Source: Agrocybe praecox (Eukaryota; Basidiomycota; Agaricomycetes; Agaricales; Agrocybaceae). From it: DNA of 64,000 nt. How positions within the stretch are numbered: the stretch's first letter is position 1; every line of letters begins with the position of its first letter. The position numbers were made by a program, and so were the translations under genes. The notes under the pieces are model-generated. The model did no database searches and was not told the origin of the DNA. It saw only the letters and a list, made by a program, of their open reading frames with translations. Below are positions 23,782 to 34,030 of the stretch, in pieces. The DNA lies in contig OZ024845.1 of assembly GCA_964017145.1 (NCBI GenBank), positions 1,860,001-1,924,000 of the forward strand. Reading direction: 5' to 3'.

Positions 23782-24631
23782 CGACGGACTATTATGCTCT
23801 CTGCGCGTTTTTCCTCCAATCAAACTTGCATATGTTGGTCTGATCCCACGCTTTTCATTGGCATGATACGAAATTCTTCCTCACGGAATGACGAATGGCG
23901 CCCAGTTGAACAGACCTTACGAACTTGCTCTTGGCAGGGCCACGGTCTATTTTTGCTCTTCACATTTTTACACAGGAATGGTTCTGAATTTGACACGCTC
24001 AATTGATAGGAATCCTGATTGAACGGGTTCGTCGCTCAATCTATTCTATGTTAAGAAGATGTGGCACCTCTGCACGAAAGCATATGACGCCTGGATGCAC
24101 CGAAGAAAACGGTATTCGGCTCTACGGCTAGTATGGACCTTTCTTACAATAACCGTTCTGATTGGATCCAAAACTATCCGAATGCACTCAACCTAGATTT
24201 CCCGGACTCTAGATGAAACTAAGTAACTCCAACTGCTTGGGTCATGATGAATGGACAACACCTTGTGGGAAGGAAGTCCAAGGACCTGAGGGAAAGCACA
24301 TGGACACGGCGTTCCTATTTTTACATGACAGGCGAGTGAAAATGTATCTACTATCAACCGCCATACATACCGGTGCAGAGATAACAGAATATTTTAGCAG
24401 GTCAAACCTTGTATGAAATTTGCATTCTTTTTGAGATCCATACCAATCCAACGTGAAAAGATGCATTCAGATTAAAGGCTGGATTTAATGGCTAATGAAA
24501 CCGTTGACATTTGCATATGCACCCCATCAATAACGTAAGGGAAAGTATAGATATGCATTCACGGGTGGGTGAAGCCAAAAATAGACCAGCACCAACAAAC
24601 CAACCATGTGTCACTCCCCCGTCAGAAACAG

Positions 24632-24639
24632 TATAAAAG
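24632..24639 (+). promoter_or_regulatory. TATA box of PTR2
   Basis: TATAAAAG, about 110 bp upstream of the PTR2 start codon. Fits a regulated, nutrient-responsive promoter. Confidence 0.6.
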
Positions 24640-24748
24640 GAAGAACTAAGAGGCATTTAGAGGGGCTCTTTGCACGCCAACTTACGTTGCTAGCCTACGT
24701 CTTTGAAGACCACTGGTTCCCTAGGTCTTCTTCCATCGCACACTCACA

Positions 24749-27227
24749 ATGTCTGCCATTCAACAAGACGATGTCGCCCTCGCCGCTATGGCTGATATTA
24801 AGAAGCATGACTCTAGTATTGAAAAGAGGTCTACATCATCCATCGATGAAGACGAGCTCGATGGTATACATGATGGCTTGGAATTCCCAACGGAAGAAGA
24901 ACGTGCAACTTTACGTCGTGTGCCAGACAAGGTCCCCTGGTCTGCATACTGTAAGCAATTCCTTATTCATCGTTAGACGGGCTTTCCTTACGCCGGGCCC
25001 TCAGTGATCGCCGTCGTTGAATTCGCGGAACGTTTCTCAGTAAGCCACAAGCCGATTTTGTTCTGATTTGATTGACTTACAGCGTAAAAAGTTCTATGGA
25101 TCTAGCGTCGTCTTCGTGAGTTCAACCATATTACCGTTCAAGAATGAATCTGATGAACAATACAGACCAACTTCATCCAAAGGCCCTTACCCTCGGGATC
25201 ACGTACTGGTGAAGCAGGTCTCCGTGGACAGGCTGGGGCACTCGGAATGGGTCAACGAGCATCCACCGGTCTTACGACGTTCTATCAGTTCTGGTATGCA
25301 TTTAAAAATAGTCTCAACGATATCATGTGAATCCATCTAATACATTGCTATCTGACAGGTGCTACATCACCCCTCTCATTGGAGCCTGGATTGCAGATAC
25401 CTACTGGGGGCGATTTAAGACCATATGTTGGGCTGTTGTGATCGCACTTATCGGTCATATTATTCTCATTGTGTCCGCTGTACCGGGAGTTATTGAAGGT
25501 GATGGTGCAATTGGCGCCTTTATCGTGGCGTTGATCATTATGGGATTCGGTACGTAGTTTGGTGTTATGTTGCTTATGCGTTCACCTCTGAAGTGTCACC
25601 CCCCTTCAGGTACTGGACTGTTCAAAGCCAACATTTCTCCTCTCGTTGCCGAGCAGTACAAGCGCACCAAACTCTTTGTTGTTACCACAAGCAGCGGCGA
25701 AAGAGTTATCGTTGATCCGTCGATGACAACGCTGAGAATTTACATGGTAATAATATCATTTCTTTATTCCGGAGTAAACCCTTACGCAACATCTTCAGTA
25801 TTTTTACCTCCTCATCAACATTGGCGCGCTCGTTGGACAAATCGGTATGAGCTACTCGGAAAAGGTAAGTTTATGCCCATTTTCTTGTCTTGTAAACGGT
25901 GATGAACAGTTGCATGCGTAGTTTGTCGGATTTTACCTATCTTACACTCTCCCCACTGTTGTCTTCTTGCTCTGCCCAATCATCCTTTACATCGGTCGCA
26001 ACAGATATACTAGGTCTCCTCCCACTGGATTTGTTCTTACCACTTGCATTAAACTTTGGCGTCACGCTGCCAAAGGAAGATGGAGTTGGAACCCCGTTAC
26101 GACTTATAAGAACATGACGTCCGCCGATTTCTGGGAGAATGCGAAACCAAGCAAAGTTGTTGGACAGAAACCAGCGTGGATGAACTTCGATGATCAATGG
26201 GTTGATGAAGTACGCCGTGGCGTCAAAGCTTGCGGTGTATTCTTGTGCTTCCCCGTGTACTGGTTGACATACAACCAGCTGAACAACAATTTGACTTCTC
26301 AAGCGGCTACCATGACCCTTAATGGAATCCCTAACGACGTTTTATCCAATCTTGATCCATTCGCATTGATTATCCTCATCCCGATCTGTGATATGTTTGT
26401 GAGTACTACTTGGAATGGAAACTTCGTAAATATGTTTTAACTAACATCTTGTGTACAGATCTATCCTGGTCTGCACCGCATGGGTCTCAACTTTAGCGCA
26501 TTGAAGAAGATTACTGCAGGCTTTATGACTGGTGCAGCTGCTATGGTTTGGGCCGCAGGTAAATTTAGTCATTGGGTTTCATGGATATAATGCATAACCA
26601 CTAACATTTGAAATTAGTTCTCCAACACTACATCTACAAGGTATTTTATTTATGGAATATGTACATCAGCCATCGTTACTGACCCACATCGTGATACCAG
26701 ACAAACCCTTGTGGCAATCAGGCTTCTGAATGTGGTGACGACTTAGTTTCCCCTCTCAATGTGTGGATTCAGTCTGGATCGTGAGTATCATCTCAGTTTC
26801 GTGTCGATGGTGATTAAATTAATGCGTGCATTTCCCAGGTACATCCTTATCGCCATCTCTGAAATTCTTGCTTCAATTACCGGTCTCGAATATGCCTTTA
26901 CCAAAGCCCCCAAGAACATGCGTTCCCTCGTCATGTCTATTTTCCTCTTCATGACCGCCCTTTCGTCTGCTCTCGGAGAGGCTTTCGTCTGTGCGTATTT
27001 GTTTCGCTCACTCTAATGAAAATGGTGCTCACACAAGATATCTGATTCTTCCAGCTCTTTCTGCTGATCCCCTCCTCGTATGGAATTACGGTGTCATGGG
27101 CGTCTTGGCTTTCCTTACTGGAATTCTGTTCTGGTGGTCCGTCCGTGACCTTGACGCCAAAGAGGATGAGTTGAACAACATAGGTAGCGGACATTTCGCA
27201 ACTGGTGCAAAAAGCGAGAAGGTTTAA
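24749..27227 (+). CDS. PTR2: PTR2-type proton/oligopeptide transporter (POT family)
   Basis: Plasma-membrane symporter that imports di- and tripeptides with protons. Roughly ten exons; the first is 24749 to about 24951. A hydrophilic N-terminal tail of about 60 residues is followed by VVEFAERF and, after an intron, [13 protein letters not shown] (the ERFxYYG signature). Later: [40 protein letters not shown] (signature GTGGIKPNVSA-like), [36 protein letters not shown], and the C-terminal EFAYTKAP-like segment [17 protein letters not shown]. Twelve membrane spans are expected. For the third exon, acceptor aaaaag directly before TTCTATGG gives the canonical FSFYG; an earlier acceptor would insert three residues. 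The ends of all exons keep phase. Confidence 0.93.
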
Positions 27228-27376
27228 ATGCATCGAGCTACCCCTTTAACGTAGTAGTACATTCACGACCATGTTGTAAATTGTAACGTTTTCATGAATA
27301 ATGACTTGATTTCTTGGTTCAGCGAAATGCGCTTTTATTTTGATGGTCGACACAAAAATGTAACAAAGGAAGAAAA

Positions 27377-28585
27377 CTAATTAACTTGAGCGGACTCTTT
27401 GTGCATCTTCAAACCGTGCTTCAAACCTCTCACAACAGACTTCTCCTCTTCGTTAGCAGATTCGATGAAGCTCAATCTATCTTGGTACCACTTTATCCAC
27501 TCTTTCGCACGGACGCCGTCGATTCTTTGATCAATCAACCCAACAGCCACATCGATGAGGTTCAAGCGTCCCGCACACCACCAGAAAGCGGTGGCACCGC
27601 ACGTGTCACAGAATTCTAGGAAGCGACCAGGGCTGGACAAGTACTGCTTGAGGTGTTTCGGCCTCTCAGAATCCTCCACAAATTCTATTTGCTTGCTCGA
27701 CCCCTTTTCAAACAAGTTTGCGTTGGGAACGAAGGCCCAAGTCTGTGCCTCGAAGCCTCCGGACTGGCGACAAAAGCTGCATAGACAATACCCAGCGACA
27801 TACTTCGTATCGTGGTTCACGTTTCCCGAATTAATGAGTGTGCGCGAGCGAGTCGTGGCCGCTTGGCTATGATGATCTCCGACGACGGGAGGGTGGAGCC
27901 ACCACTTTTCATCCTTTGCATTACGTACAGTCGACAGGCGGGTCTGCAAAGTTGGGTAGAGCATGTCGGGGTAGGGCGCGTGAGGTGCGGTAGACAATAT
28001 GTTCGGCCGGCTGATTTCAAACTGGATGTTACCGCACTGACAATACGCAGAAAGTCGCCTTTCACGCTTCGCTTCGTCGACCGGCTTCAGTTTCTCCGAG
28101 CGCCAGTTCATTGGAAGCTCTTCGCTTCCTTTGCACTCGGCGTACCGTGGCAAGACTTTGCCATCCACGCTGGGAATGTGATTTGCCATCCCTCCGTCCA
28201 TGGTATCGGCTACGTGGATGTGGCAAGACAATTTTGCGATGTCGTCCTTGTTGTCCAAAGCCCCTCCAGCGACAAACCAGTCGGTGTCGTTGTCGCATCT
28301 GAGGACAGTTGCAGAGCAATTGTGGCAAAAATATCTGACCGATGTCGGGGATGTACGAAAGCTGGTAATGCATTCTTTGGAATAGGAGATTGAATTGAAC
28401 AAGACCCCTCCATAGTCCGGAGGGCCTTCTATAGGGAGGAAGTAAAACGCGGATTGGCCCTCGACGTGACGGCAAGTATTACAATGGCAAAGTGCGTATT
28501 CAAAAGGGAGCGATGACTCCAGGAAACTGACGATAACCGTCGCGGTTCCGCAGTGGCATTGTGCCTTCTCTTGTCGTAGAGCCAT
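27377..28585 (-). CDS. double GFA-domain zinc protein (copy 1)
   Basis: Intronless, 402 aa. Two glutathione-dependent formaldehyde-activating (GFA, DUF636) type zinc domains in tandem. Domain 1: CHC at 10-12, CHCNTCRH at 33-40, later FCHNC. Domain 2: YCQCG near 180, CLCSFCRQSGG near 270, FCDTCGATAFWW near 330. GFA-fold proteins include S-(hydroxymethyl)glutathione synthases, but most fungal members have no known substrate. Convergent with PTR2: their stops are 150 bp apart. A TATA box lies about 40 bp upstream. The paralog at 30059-31363 shares the same domain order and linking motifs such as KDEKWWL, so they arose by local duplication. Single-exon structure contrasts with the intron-rich neighbours. 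Confidence 0.85.
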   Translation of the reverse strand: MALRQEKAQCHCGTATVIVSFLESSLPFEYALCHCNTCRHVEGQSAFYFLPIEGPPDYGGVLFNSISYSKECITSFRTSPTSVRYFCHNCSATVLRCDNDTDWFVAGGALDNKDDIAKLSCHIHVADTMDGGMANHIPSVDGKVLPRYAECKGSEELPMNWRSEKLKPVDEAKRERRLSAYCQCGNIQFEISRPNILSTAPHAPYPDMLYPTLQTRLSTVRNAKDEKWWLHPPVVGDHHSQAATTRSRTLINSGNVNHDTKYVAGYCLCSFCRQSGGFEAQTWAFVPNANLFEKGSSKQIEFVEDSERPKHLKQYLSSPGRFLEFCDTCGATAFWWCAGRLNLIDVAVGLIDQRIDGVRAKEWIKWYQDRLSFIESANEEEKSVVRGLKHGLKMHKESAQVN

Positions 28586-28620
28586 GGTGATGGTGTGTTT
28601 CTAAGAGAAAAAACGACTGA

Positions 28621-28629
28621 CCTTTTATA
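28621..28629 (-). promoter_or_regulatory. TATA box of GFA copy 1
   Basis: TATAAAAGG on the minus strand, about 40 bp upstream of the ATG at 28585. Confidence 0.55.
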
Positions 28630-29240
28630 AAGTTATACATACATTGTCTGAGACCAGCCGAAACATTGGGACGATTCTTTTGGTCATCTCTCCTTTTTAA
28701 GATAATGCACGAGAGTCACATGACTTAGAGTAGACTTCCGTAATTGGAATGTCAGATATGCACGGGAACGCCACACATGGACGAAAATGCAACTTCACAT
28801 ATCCTTCAATTTTGCTCCAGAATCCATTTCCCCCCTCTAATTATGCATCTACCTTAATTATTTCTTGTGATATGTCCGGAACTCTTCAAGTCTAGTCTCC
28901 AACAATGATCCTAGTATCACGAATCACTTGGATGACGATCAAAAGGCACCCCAAGAAGTCTATTTACATCTCTAATCTTGTGATTTTAGCTTAGTAAACT
29001 TGGGCGCTGTTTTTTTTTAAAGGACAGAAGCAGGCCTATTCTTCATAGCTTGATGTATTTTCTAGCTTCCTATTGTCTTTTTGATACCCTGTACACCTTA
29101 TCTCGAAGGTTTCCGGGGTTCAAACGTTCAAGCCTCCTCTGAGCCGGAGACGAGTACACAAACATACCTTCTAGTGCAAAAAAAATCAACTAAAAGTTCT
29201 CGCTTCCGAGAAACACTGATCGCACATAGCAGGAGACCTG

Positions 29241-29248
29241 TATAAAAA
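29241..29248 (+). promoter_or_regulatory. TATA box of the small secreted protein gene
   Basis: TATAAAAA, 127 bp upstream of the ATG, followed by a probable 50-nt 5'-UTR intron (29301-29350; gtaagc to actactag). Confidence 0.6.
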
Positions 29249-29367
29249 GGGCGACATTTTGAGGCTCTCTTACCCTAGTCAATCATATTGTCTACTGCTG
29301 GTAAGCGTTCATTGCATTTTCATTATATCTACAAGACGTCTCACTACTAGCATTCTTCTACATAGTC

Positions 29368-29631
29368 ATGAAATTTATCAACATCGTCCTCCTCGTTGCC
29401 GTCGCTGTTGGTGCCATAGCGGCTCCAAACGATGCTGCCAATGCTGCTGTAAGCGCCCAAGATCAAGATAAATCGATTGATTCCGCCAACCAACAATTTG
29501 ATACCTTAGAGAAGTGTCGCACGGCTCGAGACGTTGAGTATATCGAGAGGAGGCAAGAAAAATGTGGAAAGGGTAAATGCTGCTTCAAGATCCCTCGTGT
29601 CCACAAGACCTTCTGCTGCGAGACTTCCTGA
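29368..29631 (+). CDS. small secreted cysteine-rich protein
   Basis: 87 aa, one coding exon. Signal peptide MKFINIVLLVAVAVGAIAAP, then a short Asn/Ala/Gln-rich pro-region and a cysteine-rich end with six cysteines arranged C..C..CC..CC (EKCRTA, EKCGKGKCC, TFCCETS). Even cysteine number fits three disulfides. No known family recognised; candidates are effector-like or antimicrobial-type peptides, but nothing proves it. A TATA box and a 5'-UTR intron (29301-29350) show an organised promoter. It lies between two paralogous GFA genes on the other strand. Confidence 0.8.
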   Translation: MKFINIVLLVAVAVGAIAAPNDAANAAVSAQDQDKSIDSANQQFDTLEKCRTARDVEYIERRQEKCGKGKCCFKIPRVHKTFCCETS

Positions 29632-30058
29632 AAGTACTCTTTTCTGATTGTTATATATACATACATGTCAGGACACAGATTTTTTCTCGAGCTTGTCCGT
29701 AATTATTTCGCTGCATTAGAGAAAATGGTGAATTCGAGTCATTGGTTCAACTGTACGCTGCTTGCCGTTGAAAGAGCTCCCCACGGCCACACTTGAGTGG
29801 CTCCAAGTCGTGCTGCTGCCAAATGTAAATTTGGGTCAAACTCTTGAAAAGATTATAGACTCTGATTCTAGCTTGTGCTGACGAAGGGGTAGTCACAATA
29901 AACTGATTGTTTGCACCGTTTCCTGAGCTTCCGAGTTGTTCATATCGATATGGTTTCAACAACCAGAAGACACTCTGAGGCTGTCCCACAAAATCATTTT
30001 TGTGTCTAAACCATGACAAAATAGAGTTATCTAGTAGCAGTGCATCAGCTTCTTGATC
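29632..30058. other. spacer with a possible gene remnant
   Basis: On the minus strand 30019-29747 is open for about 90 codons with ordinary amino-acid composition (…VFWLLKPYRYEQLG…, …RVYNLFKSLTQIYIW…) but lacks a good ATG start. It may be a decayed gene or a 3' extension of unknown transcripts. Confidence 0.3.
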
Positions 30059-31363
30059 TCAGTTATCCAACTTCAACCCATCCTGCAAGCCCTTTACTAG
30101 TTGTTGATCCAGAGCAGACTCTTGGAAGCTAACACGCCCAGTGTGCCACTCCAACCAATTTTCAGCCCTCGCACCGTGCTCCTTCTCGTCGAGTAGACCA
30201 ACAGAAACATAAATCAAATCCGGCACTGCAGCTTGCCACGAAAACGCAGTAGCACCACAAGTCCTACAAAATTCTCTGTAATTTCCCGTATTCGTGATGT
30301 ATTGCTTCAGATTCTTCGGTCGACGGCCAGCTTGTCCGCTGTCGTCCAGAACCAAAGGTTCAAAAGTCGAGTTAGCAGGATCATCATCATTTTGCAGGAC
30401 GATATTGGCGAGCGGGATAAACGCCCATGATTGGATCTCAAAGCCGCTGTTCAGTCGGCATACGCTGCAGACGCAGTGTCCTGCGAGGTATTTTGTGGGG
30501 GTGGAGGAGTTTGCGGGGCGTAACCACCATTTCTCGTCTTTGGGATTGGAGATCGTTGAAAGGTGAGAGTAAAGATGGGAGTGTAGGAGGTCGGGATAAG
30601 GTGAAGTTGGGTAAGAAGAAGCTTCGGAAGGCCGAGTAATGGCGAATTTAATGGCACCACAATGACAATACCCTCGCAAGGTATCTGTGCTCGAAGGTGC
30701 CTGTTTATGAGTCCCCGAAACGAGCGCCAACTCATCTCTCCATCCGAGAGGTATTTCCGGGCTCTGCAATCCTTCTCCATATCGCCGGAGCTGCACACCG
30801 TCCACGGACCTGAGGTGGTCTGCGAGGCCGCCATCCAGAGTGTCCCGAACCCAAATATGATACGCGATCCTCGATACCCGCGCGACTTCCGCTAAAGACC
30901 CAACGGCCACCGCCCAGTGATGATCGGGGCCTTCAAGGACCCAAAACAGATGGGCCGAACACGAGCTGCAAAAGAACCTCGTCACTCCATCCGAACTCTT
31001 ATACGCCGTCAACTCGCCAAGGTCGAACGGCTCCTTGGGATGAGATATCTCAACAGCAGGAGGCGCCAGAAATGCACTCGCAGGAGTAGTAGTACTGAGT
31101 GGAGTGACCACCCTCAATTCGCCCCCTTCCTCATCTTCCTCGCCGTCCTCTGACCCCCCGCGGCTCCCGTGTTCGTGGACGCGTGTGAGGGGCACGCCGA
31201 CGAAAGAGGTGTGGTGCACGGCCATTTGACCTGTAGCGTGCCTGCATGTGTTGCAGTGGCATAGATCGTCGTGGATAGGCAGCGAGGCTCTGTCGAACTC
31301 GACACGGAAGACGTTCGATTCGCAGTGGCATGAGCCATTGACGTAGTATGCGTTCTGAGTCAT
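30059..31363 (-). CDS. double GFA-domain zinc protein (copy 2)
   Basis: Intronless, 434 aa, paralog of 27377-28585. Domain 1: CHCES near residue 13, LCHCNTCRHATGQ; later FCSSCSAHLFW. Domain 2: GYCHCGAIKFAITRP, KDEKWWLRP, GHCVCSVCRLNSGFEIQSWAF, FCRTCGATAFSW. It differs by an acidic/Gly insertion in domain 1 (SRGGSEDGEEDEEGGEL) and an Ala-rich stretch after it. All zinc-ligand pairs visible in copy 1 are kept, so both copies look functional. Substrate unknown. Confidence 0.85.
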   Translation of the reverse strand: MTQNAYYVNGSCHCESNVFRVEFDRASLPIHDDLCHCNTCRHATGQMAVHHTSFVGVPLTRVHEHGSRGGSEDGEEDEEGGELRVVTPLSTTTPASAFLAPPAVEISHPKEPFDLGELTAYKSSDGVTRFFCSSCSAHLFWVLEGPDHHWAVAVGSLAEVARVSRIAYHIWVRDTLDGGLADHLRSVDGVQLRRYGEGLQSPEIPLGWRDELALVSGTHKQAPSSTDTLRGYCHCGAIKFAITRPSEASSYPTSPYPDLLHSHLYSHLSTISNPKDEKWWLRPANSSTPTKYLAGHCVCSVCRLNSGFEIQSWAFIPLANIVLQNDDDPANSTFEPLVLDDSGQAGRRPKNLKQYITNTGNYREFCRTCGATAFSWQAAVPDLIYVSVGLLDEKEHGARAENWLEWHTGRVSFQESALDQQLVKGLQDGLKLDN

Positions 31364-32077
31364 TTATACTGTGTGTGTATGCGGTGCGACGAGATATGAG
31401 ACTGCTGTAGTTTGTAGAGTAGTACTGCATGATATAGAACATGATTAGATGCAGGCGCATTGTACATACTGATAGCAACAACTCACAAGCGTAGTAAAGA
31501 CTTTTGGGATTCTTTGGGATTGAAAAGAAAGCTCCAGTTTCGTTTCACGAGCGAATCTTGAGAAAAAGTGGTGTGACGTCGCCAATGCCTAGGGTGGCCT
31601 AGGGCAATGCTGACACCACCAACAAATCCCCAGCTTTATAAGTTTCCGAAATTCGCTATTCCAGTTCAACAACCCATGAGGGCATAGGATCGTTATAGAC
31701 TTGTTTTTCAACCCATGGTGTATGTGCAATCTAGTATGTCGATAGCATGACAGTTGACGCGAGTCGAGACCACTTAAGGCCATGAACGATGTGGGAAAAG
31801 GAATTCATCGATGACCTGGACCCAACCCATGATCTCGGCAACGATACAAATGATATGTATTCTTGTAAATCTTCACAAGGTCAAGGCTTTCTAATCTAAA
31901 TAATAAATAAACAAACGAGAAACGAAACGAAACGAAAAAAAAGATAGATGAAGCAAATAAGAAACGTCGAAGGAAAAATCTATCCATGGTACAAATATAT
32001 CAGGGCTACTTTCCAAGCCAAAAACCAACCAGCCACATCGACACAGTGAACAATAACAACGACTCAATAAATTCCCA
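31364..32077. other. intergenic, no gene seen
   Basis: Promoter of GFA copy 2 and 3' region of the membrane-protein gene. Contains a short GAAAC repeat near 31920-31935. No supported ORF. Confidence 0.4.
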
Positions 32078-33553
32078 CTATTTCCTCGTTCTACGTCTAT
32101 CAGGATATGCCCACCCAGACGCAGACCGGCTTCTCCGGTGCTTCATCAAAAAGCTCTGGTTAAGAGTCCCTGCTAGCGGTAATGGGGCATTGAGCGCCTG
32201 AGTCTCCTCATCGTCGCCGCCATTAGTTACCCCAGGATGATTGACGATCTTCTTCTTCGAACCTAAAGCAGCAGGGCCCAACATCGGCGCGCTCTTGGTG
32301 CGCGAGTGGCGCGAATTACGCCTGCTGTTGATACTCCGCTGAGATTTCGTCGACTCGGCGATGGCGGACACACGGTCTAGCTTTTTCGACGATTTGTCCG
32401 TCGTATCCGCAGGAGAAGAAGCGGAAGTAGCAGTATGGGTAGAAGAGAGTGAGAAACCGGCCAAGATACCTGGAACGTGAAGGGCAAGGAACTCGCTAGG
32501 TGTTAGATGGCGCTTCCGAGGTACAGGTTCATCCTCTCCAGAAAGAGGCTCAGGAGTGACGATCATATAGTTCTTATCCGCACATGCTAGGTATACAGAT
32601 TCCGAGAGGGCAGGGCTGTCCGTAGTAGGTGGTCGCGGAGGTCTGGTAGGCATCGAGCTAGGAGCGAAAGTCACGCTGGGCTTAACAGCATAGGGAGAAG
32701 AAACTAGTGAAACCTCTGAATTGCGAGACGACGTCAAATAATCAGAAGAACAGATCGAGAATTTGGACGCGGGGAGGTGATGTGTGAATTCGCCGGTAGA
32801 GTCTTCGACCTTTCCTGGCTTCGCGTCCGCTGTATTTGGGCTATTCACGAGCGTGCGGTCACCTGGGTTCGGCGTGCCGGGGGTAGAGTTTGTACCCGGA
32901 GAGGATTGACCGTTTGATCCTTTCTCTTTGTCCTCCGGGGTGTTCATTATACCTAGAGGCTTCTTGCGAGAGCGCCAGGAGCAACAGAATACCTTGCGAG
33001 CGAAAGATGGAACTATGAGGAAGGAAAGACACAAGATAAAGAGGAGAATAGCGCCGACGACAGACCCTAGGACGACGGTAGTGTGTTTCGTAAGGCCAGC
33101 ATGGTCCGAGGATTCATTCGCCGAAGGTGGTGATAGAGTAGGATCCACCGGCATTGTCGTAGGTGACCCGAGATCAGGAAAGATAGGTGAAGTCAAGATG
33201 ACGAGCCCAGGGCCATGCATCGGAGGAGTTGACACAGTGAAACTTGCAGTCGCAGTCGCAGAGGAACTGTCCGACTCGACGGACTCCGATGTGTGAGTTG
33301 CAGAGATTGAGTGCTGGGCCAATGCTTGAAAGACATCTGCGACATGCGGCATGGGAGTGTCGCTGTTGTCCGTCCCGCCGTAGGAATCAAAGAATCCATA
33401 CTTAGTGGCAACGGACTCGTTAGGGCTCCTTGGTATGTGATGGTGGTCTGAGGGTGTCGCAGTCGGCAGTGTGAGCGATAAACCTATAGGTAAATGCCCA
33501 AGAAGAATCCAGAATGGAAGCCTCTGTCCTACTTGATGATAGAGCCCTGCCAT
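32078..33553 (-). CDS. single-pass membrane protein, sensor-like architecture
   Basis: Intronless, 491 aa, family not recognised. N-terminal hydrophobic segment (LPFWILLGHLPIGLSLTL) looks like a signal peptide. A Ser/Thr/Pro-rich ectodomain of about 130 residues with NES sequons follows, then one membrane span near residue 165-185 (VVLGSVVGAILLFILCLSFL), a basic juxtamembrane stop-transfer with cysteines (RKVFCCSWRSRKK) that could be palmitoylated, and a long disordered cytoplasmic tail with Ser/Arg clusters and basic motifs (RSINSRRNSRHSRTKS). This layout resembles fungal Mid2-like wall-stress sensors, but without sequence similarity I can point to, so that is inference from architecture only. 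Confidence 0.75.
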   Translation of the reverse strand: MAGLYHQVGQRLPFWILLGHLPIGLSLTLPTATPSDHHHIPRSPNESVATKYGFFDSYGGTDNSDTPMPHVADVFQALAQHSISATHTSESVESDSSSATATASFTVSTPPMHGPGLVILTSPIFPDLGSPTTMPVDPTLSPPSANESSDHAGLTKHTTVVLGSVVGAILLFILCLSFLIVPSFARKVFCCSWRSRKKPLGIMNTPEDKEKGSNGQSSPGTNSTPGTPNPGDRTLVNSPNTADAKPGKVEDSTGEFTHHLPASKFSICSSDYLTSSRNSEVSLVSSPYAVKPSVTFAPSSMPTRPPRPPTTDSPALSESVYLACADKNYMIVTPEPLSGEDEPVPRKRHLTPSEFLALHVPGILAGFSLSSTHTATSASSPADTTDKSSKKLDRVSAIAESTKSQRSINSRRNSRHSRTKSAPMLGPAALGSKKKIVNHPGVTNGGDDEETQALNAPLPLAGTLNQSFLMKHRRSRSASGWAYPDRRRTRK

Positions 33554-34030
33554 GGTTCCAGAATAAAAAAATAAAAGGAACGAAATGCCGGATAGGCGTG
33601 ATATAGAATAGTCTGTGAATTAAATCCTGTTGTCCGTCGAAAAGAGCAGACCTGAAAACATTTTCACCTTGGACTTACCAAACTTATACATAGTTCGCTT
33701 TCAGGAGGCTGACCAGAGGCTGACCACAAATTCACCATTGCCGGAGAAAGCCGAAAGAAACAAATCAAAACAAATCGTATGTATTCGGCCTTGCATCAGG
33801 CACGACACAATATCATGACTGCTTCCAGCGTCCACTCATAACATTGGCGCGTCTCCATACCCCCAACCGCATAAATACCACTCCAATTTATCTTTATACC
33901 TCACCACGAGCCTGAACTACACATCTTTCGACTGCGGAACAACGGCCAATTACTCAGGAGTCAGGACTTGGCTTTCGAAATTCGAAAAGCATATTCGTAG
34001 TAGACCCAATCTAGTACTGGAAACAACAAC
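33554..34030. promoter_or_regulatory. bidirectional promoter region
   Basis: 477 bp between the divergent starts of the membrane protein (-) and the SNARE (+). No other gene. Confidence 0.45.

Larger units (their letters stand above)
22998..24748. other. intergenic region upstream of PTR2 and TFIIE-alpha
   Basis: 1.75 kb between divergent genes. Contains a short CCCAAA repeat (about 23750) and the PTR2 TATA box. Short ORFs have no recognisable content. Confidence 0.4.
28586..29367. promoter_or_regulatory. divergent promoter region of GFA copy 1 and the secreted protein
   Basis: 780 bp between divergent starts. Contains a minus-strand TATA box near 28625 for the GFA gene and a plus-strand TATA box at 29241 for the secreted-protein gene. 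No additional gene. Confidence 0.5.

Noticed and set aside
24000..31400. Biosynthetic gene cluster around PTR2 and the GFA genes.
   Set aside because: No backbone synthase (NRPS, PKS, terpene synthase), P450 or cluster regulator is present.
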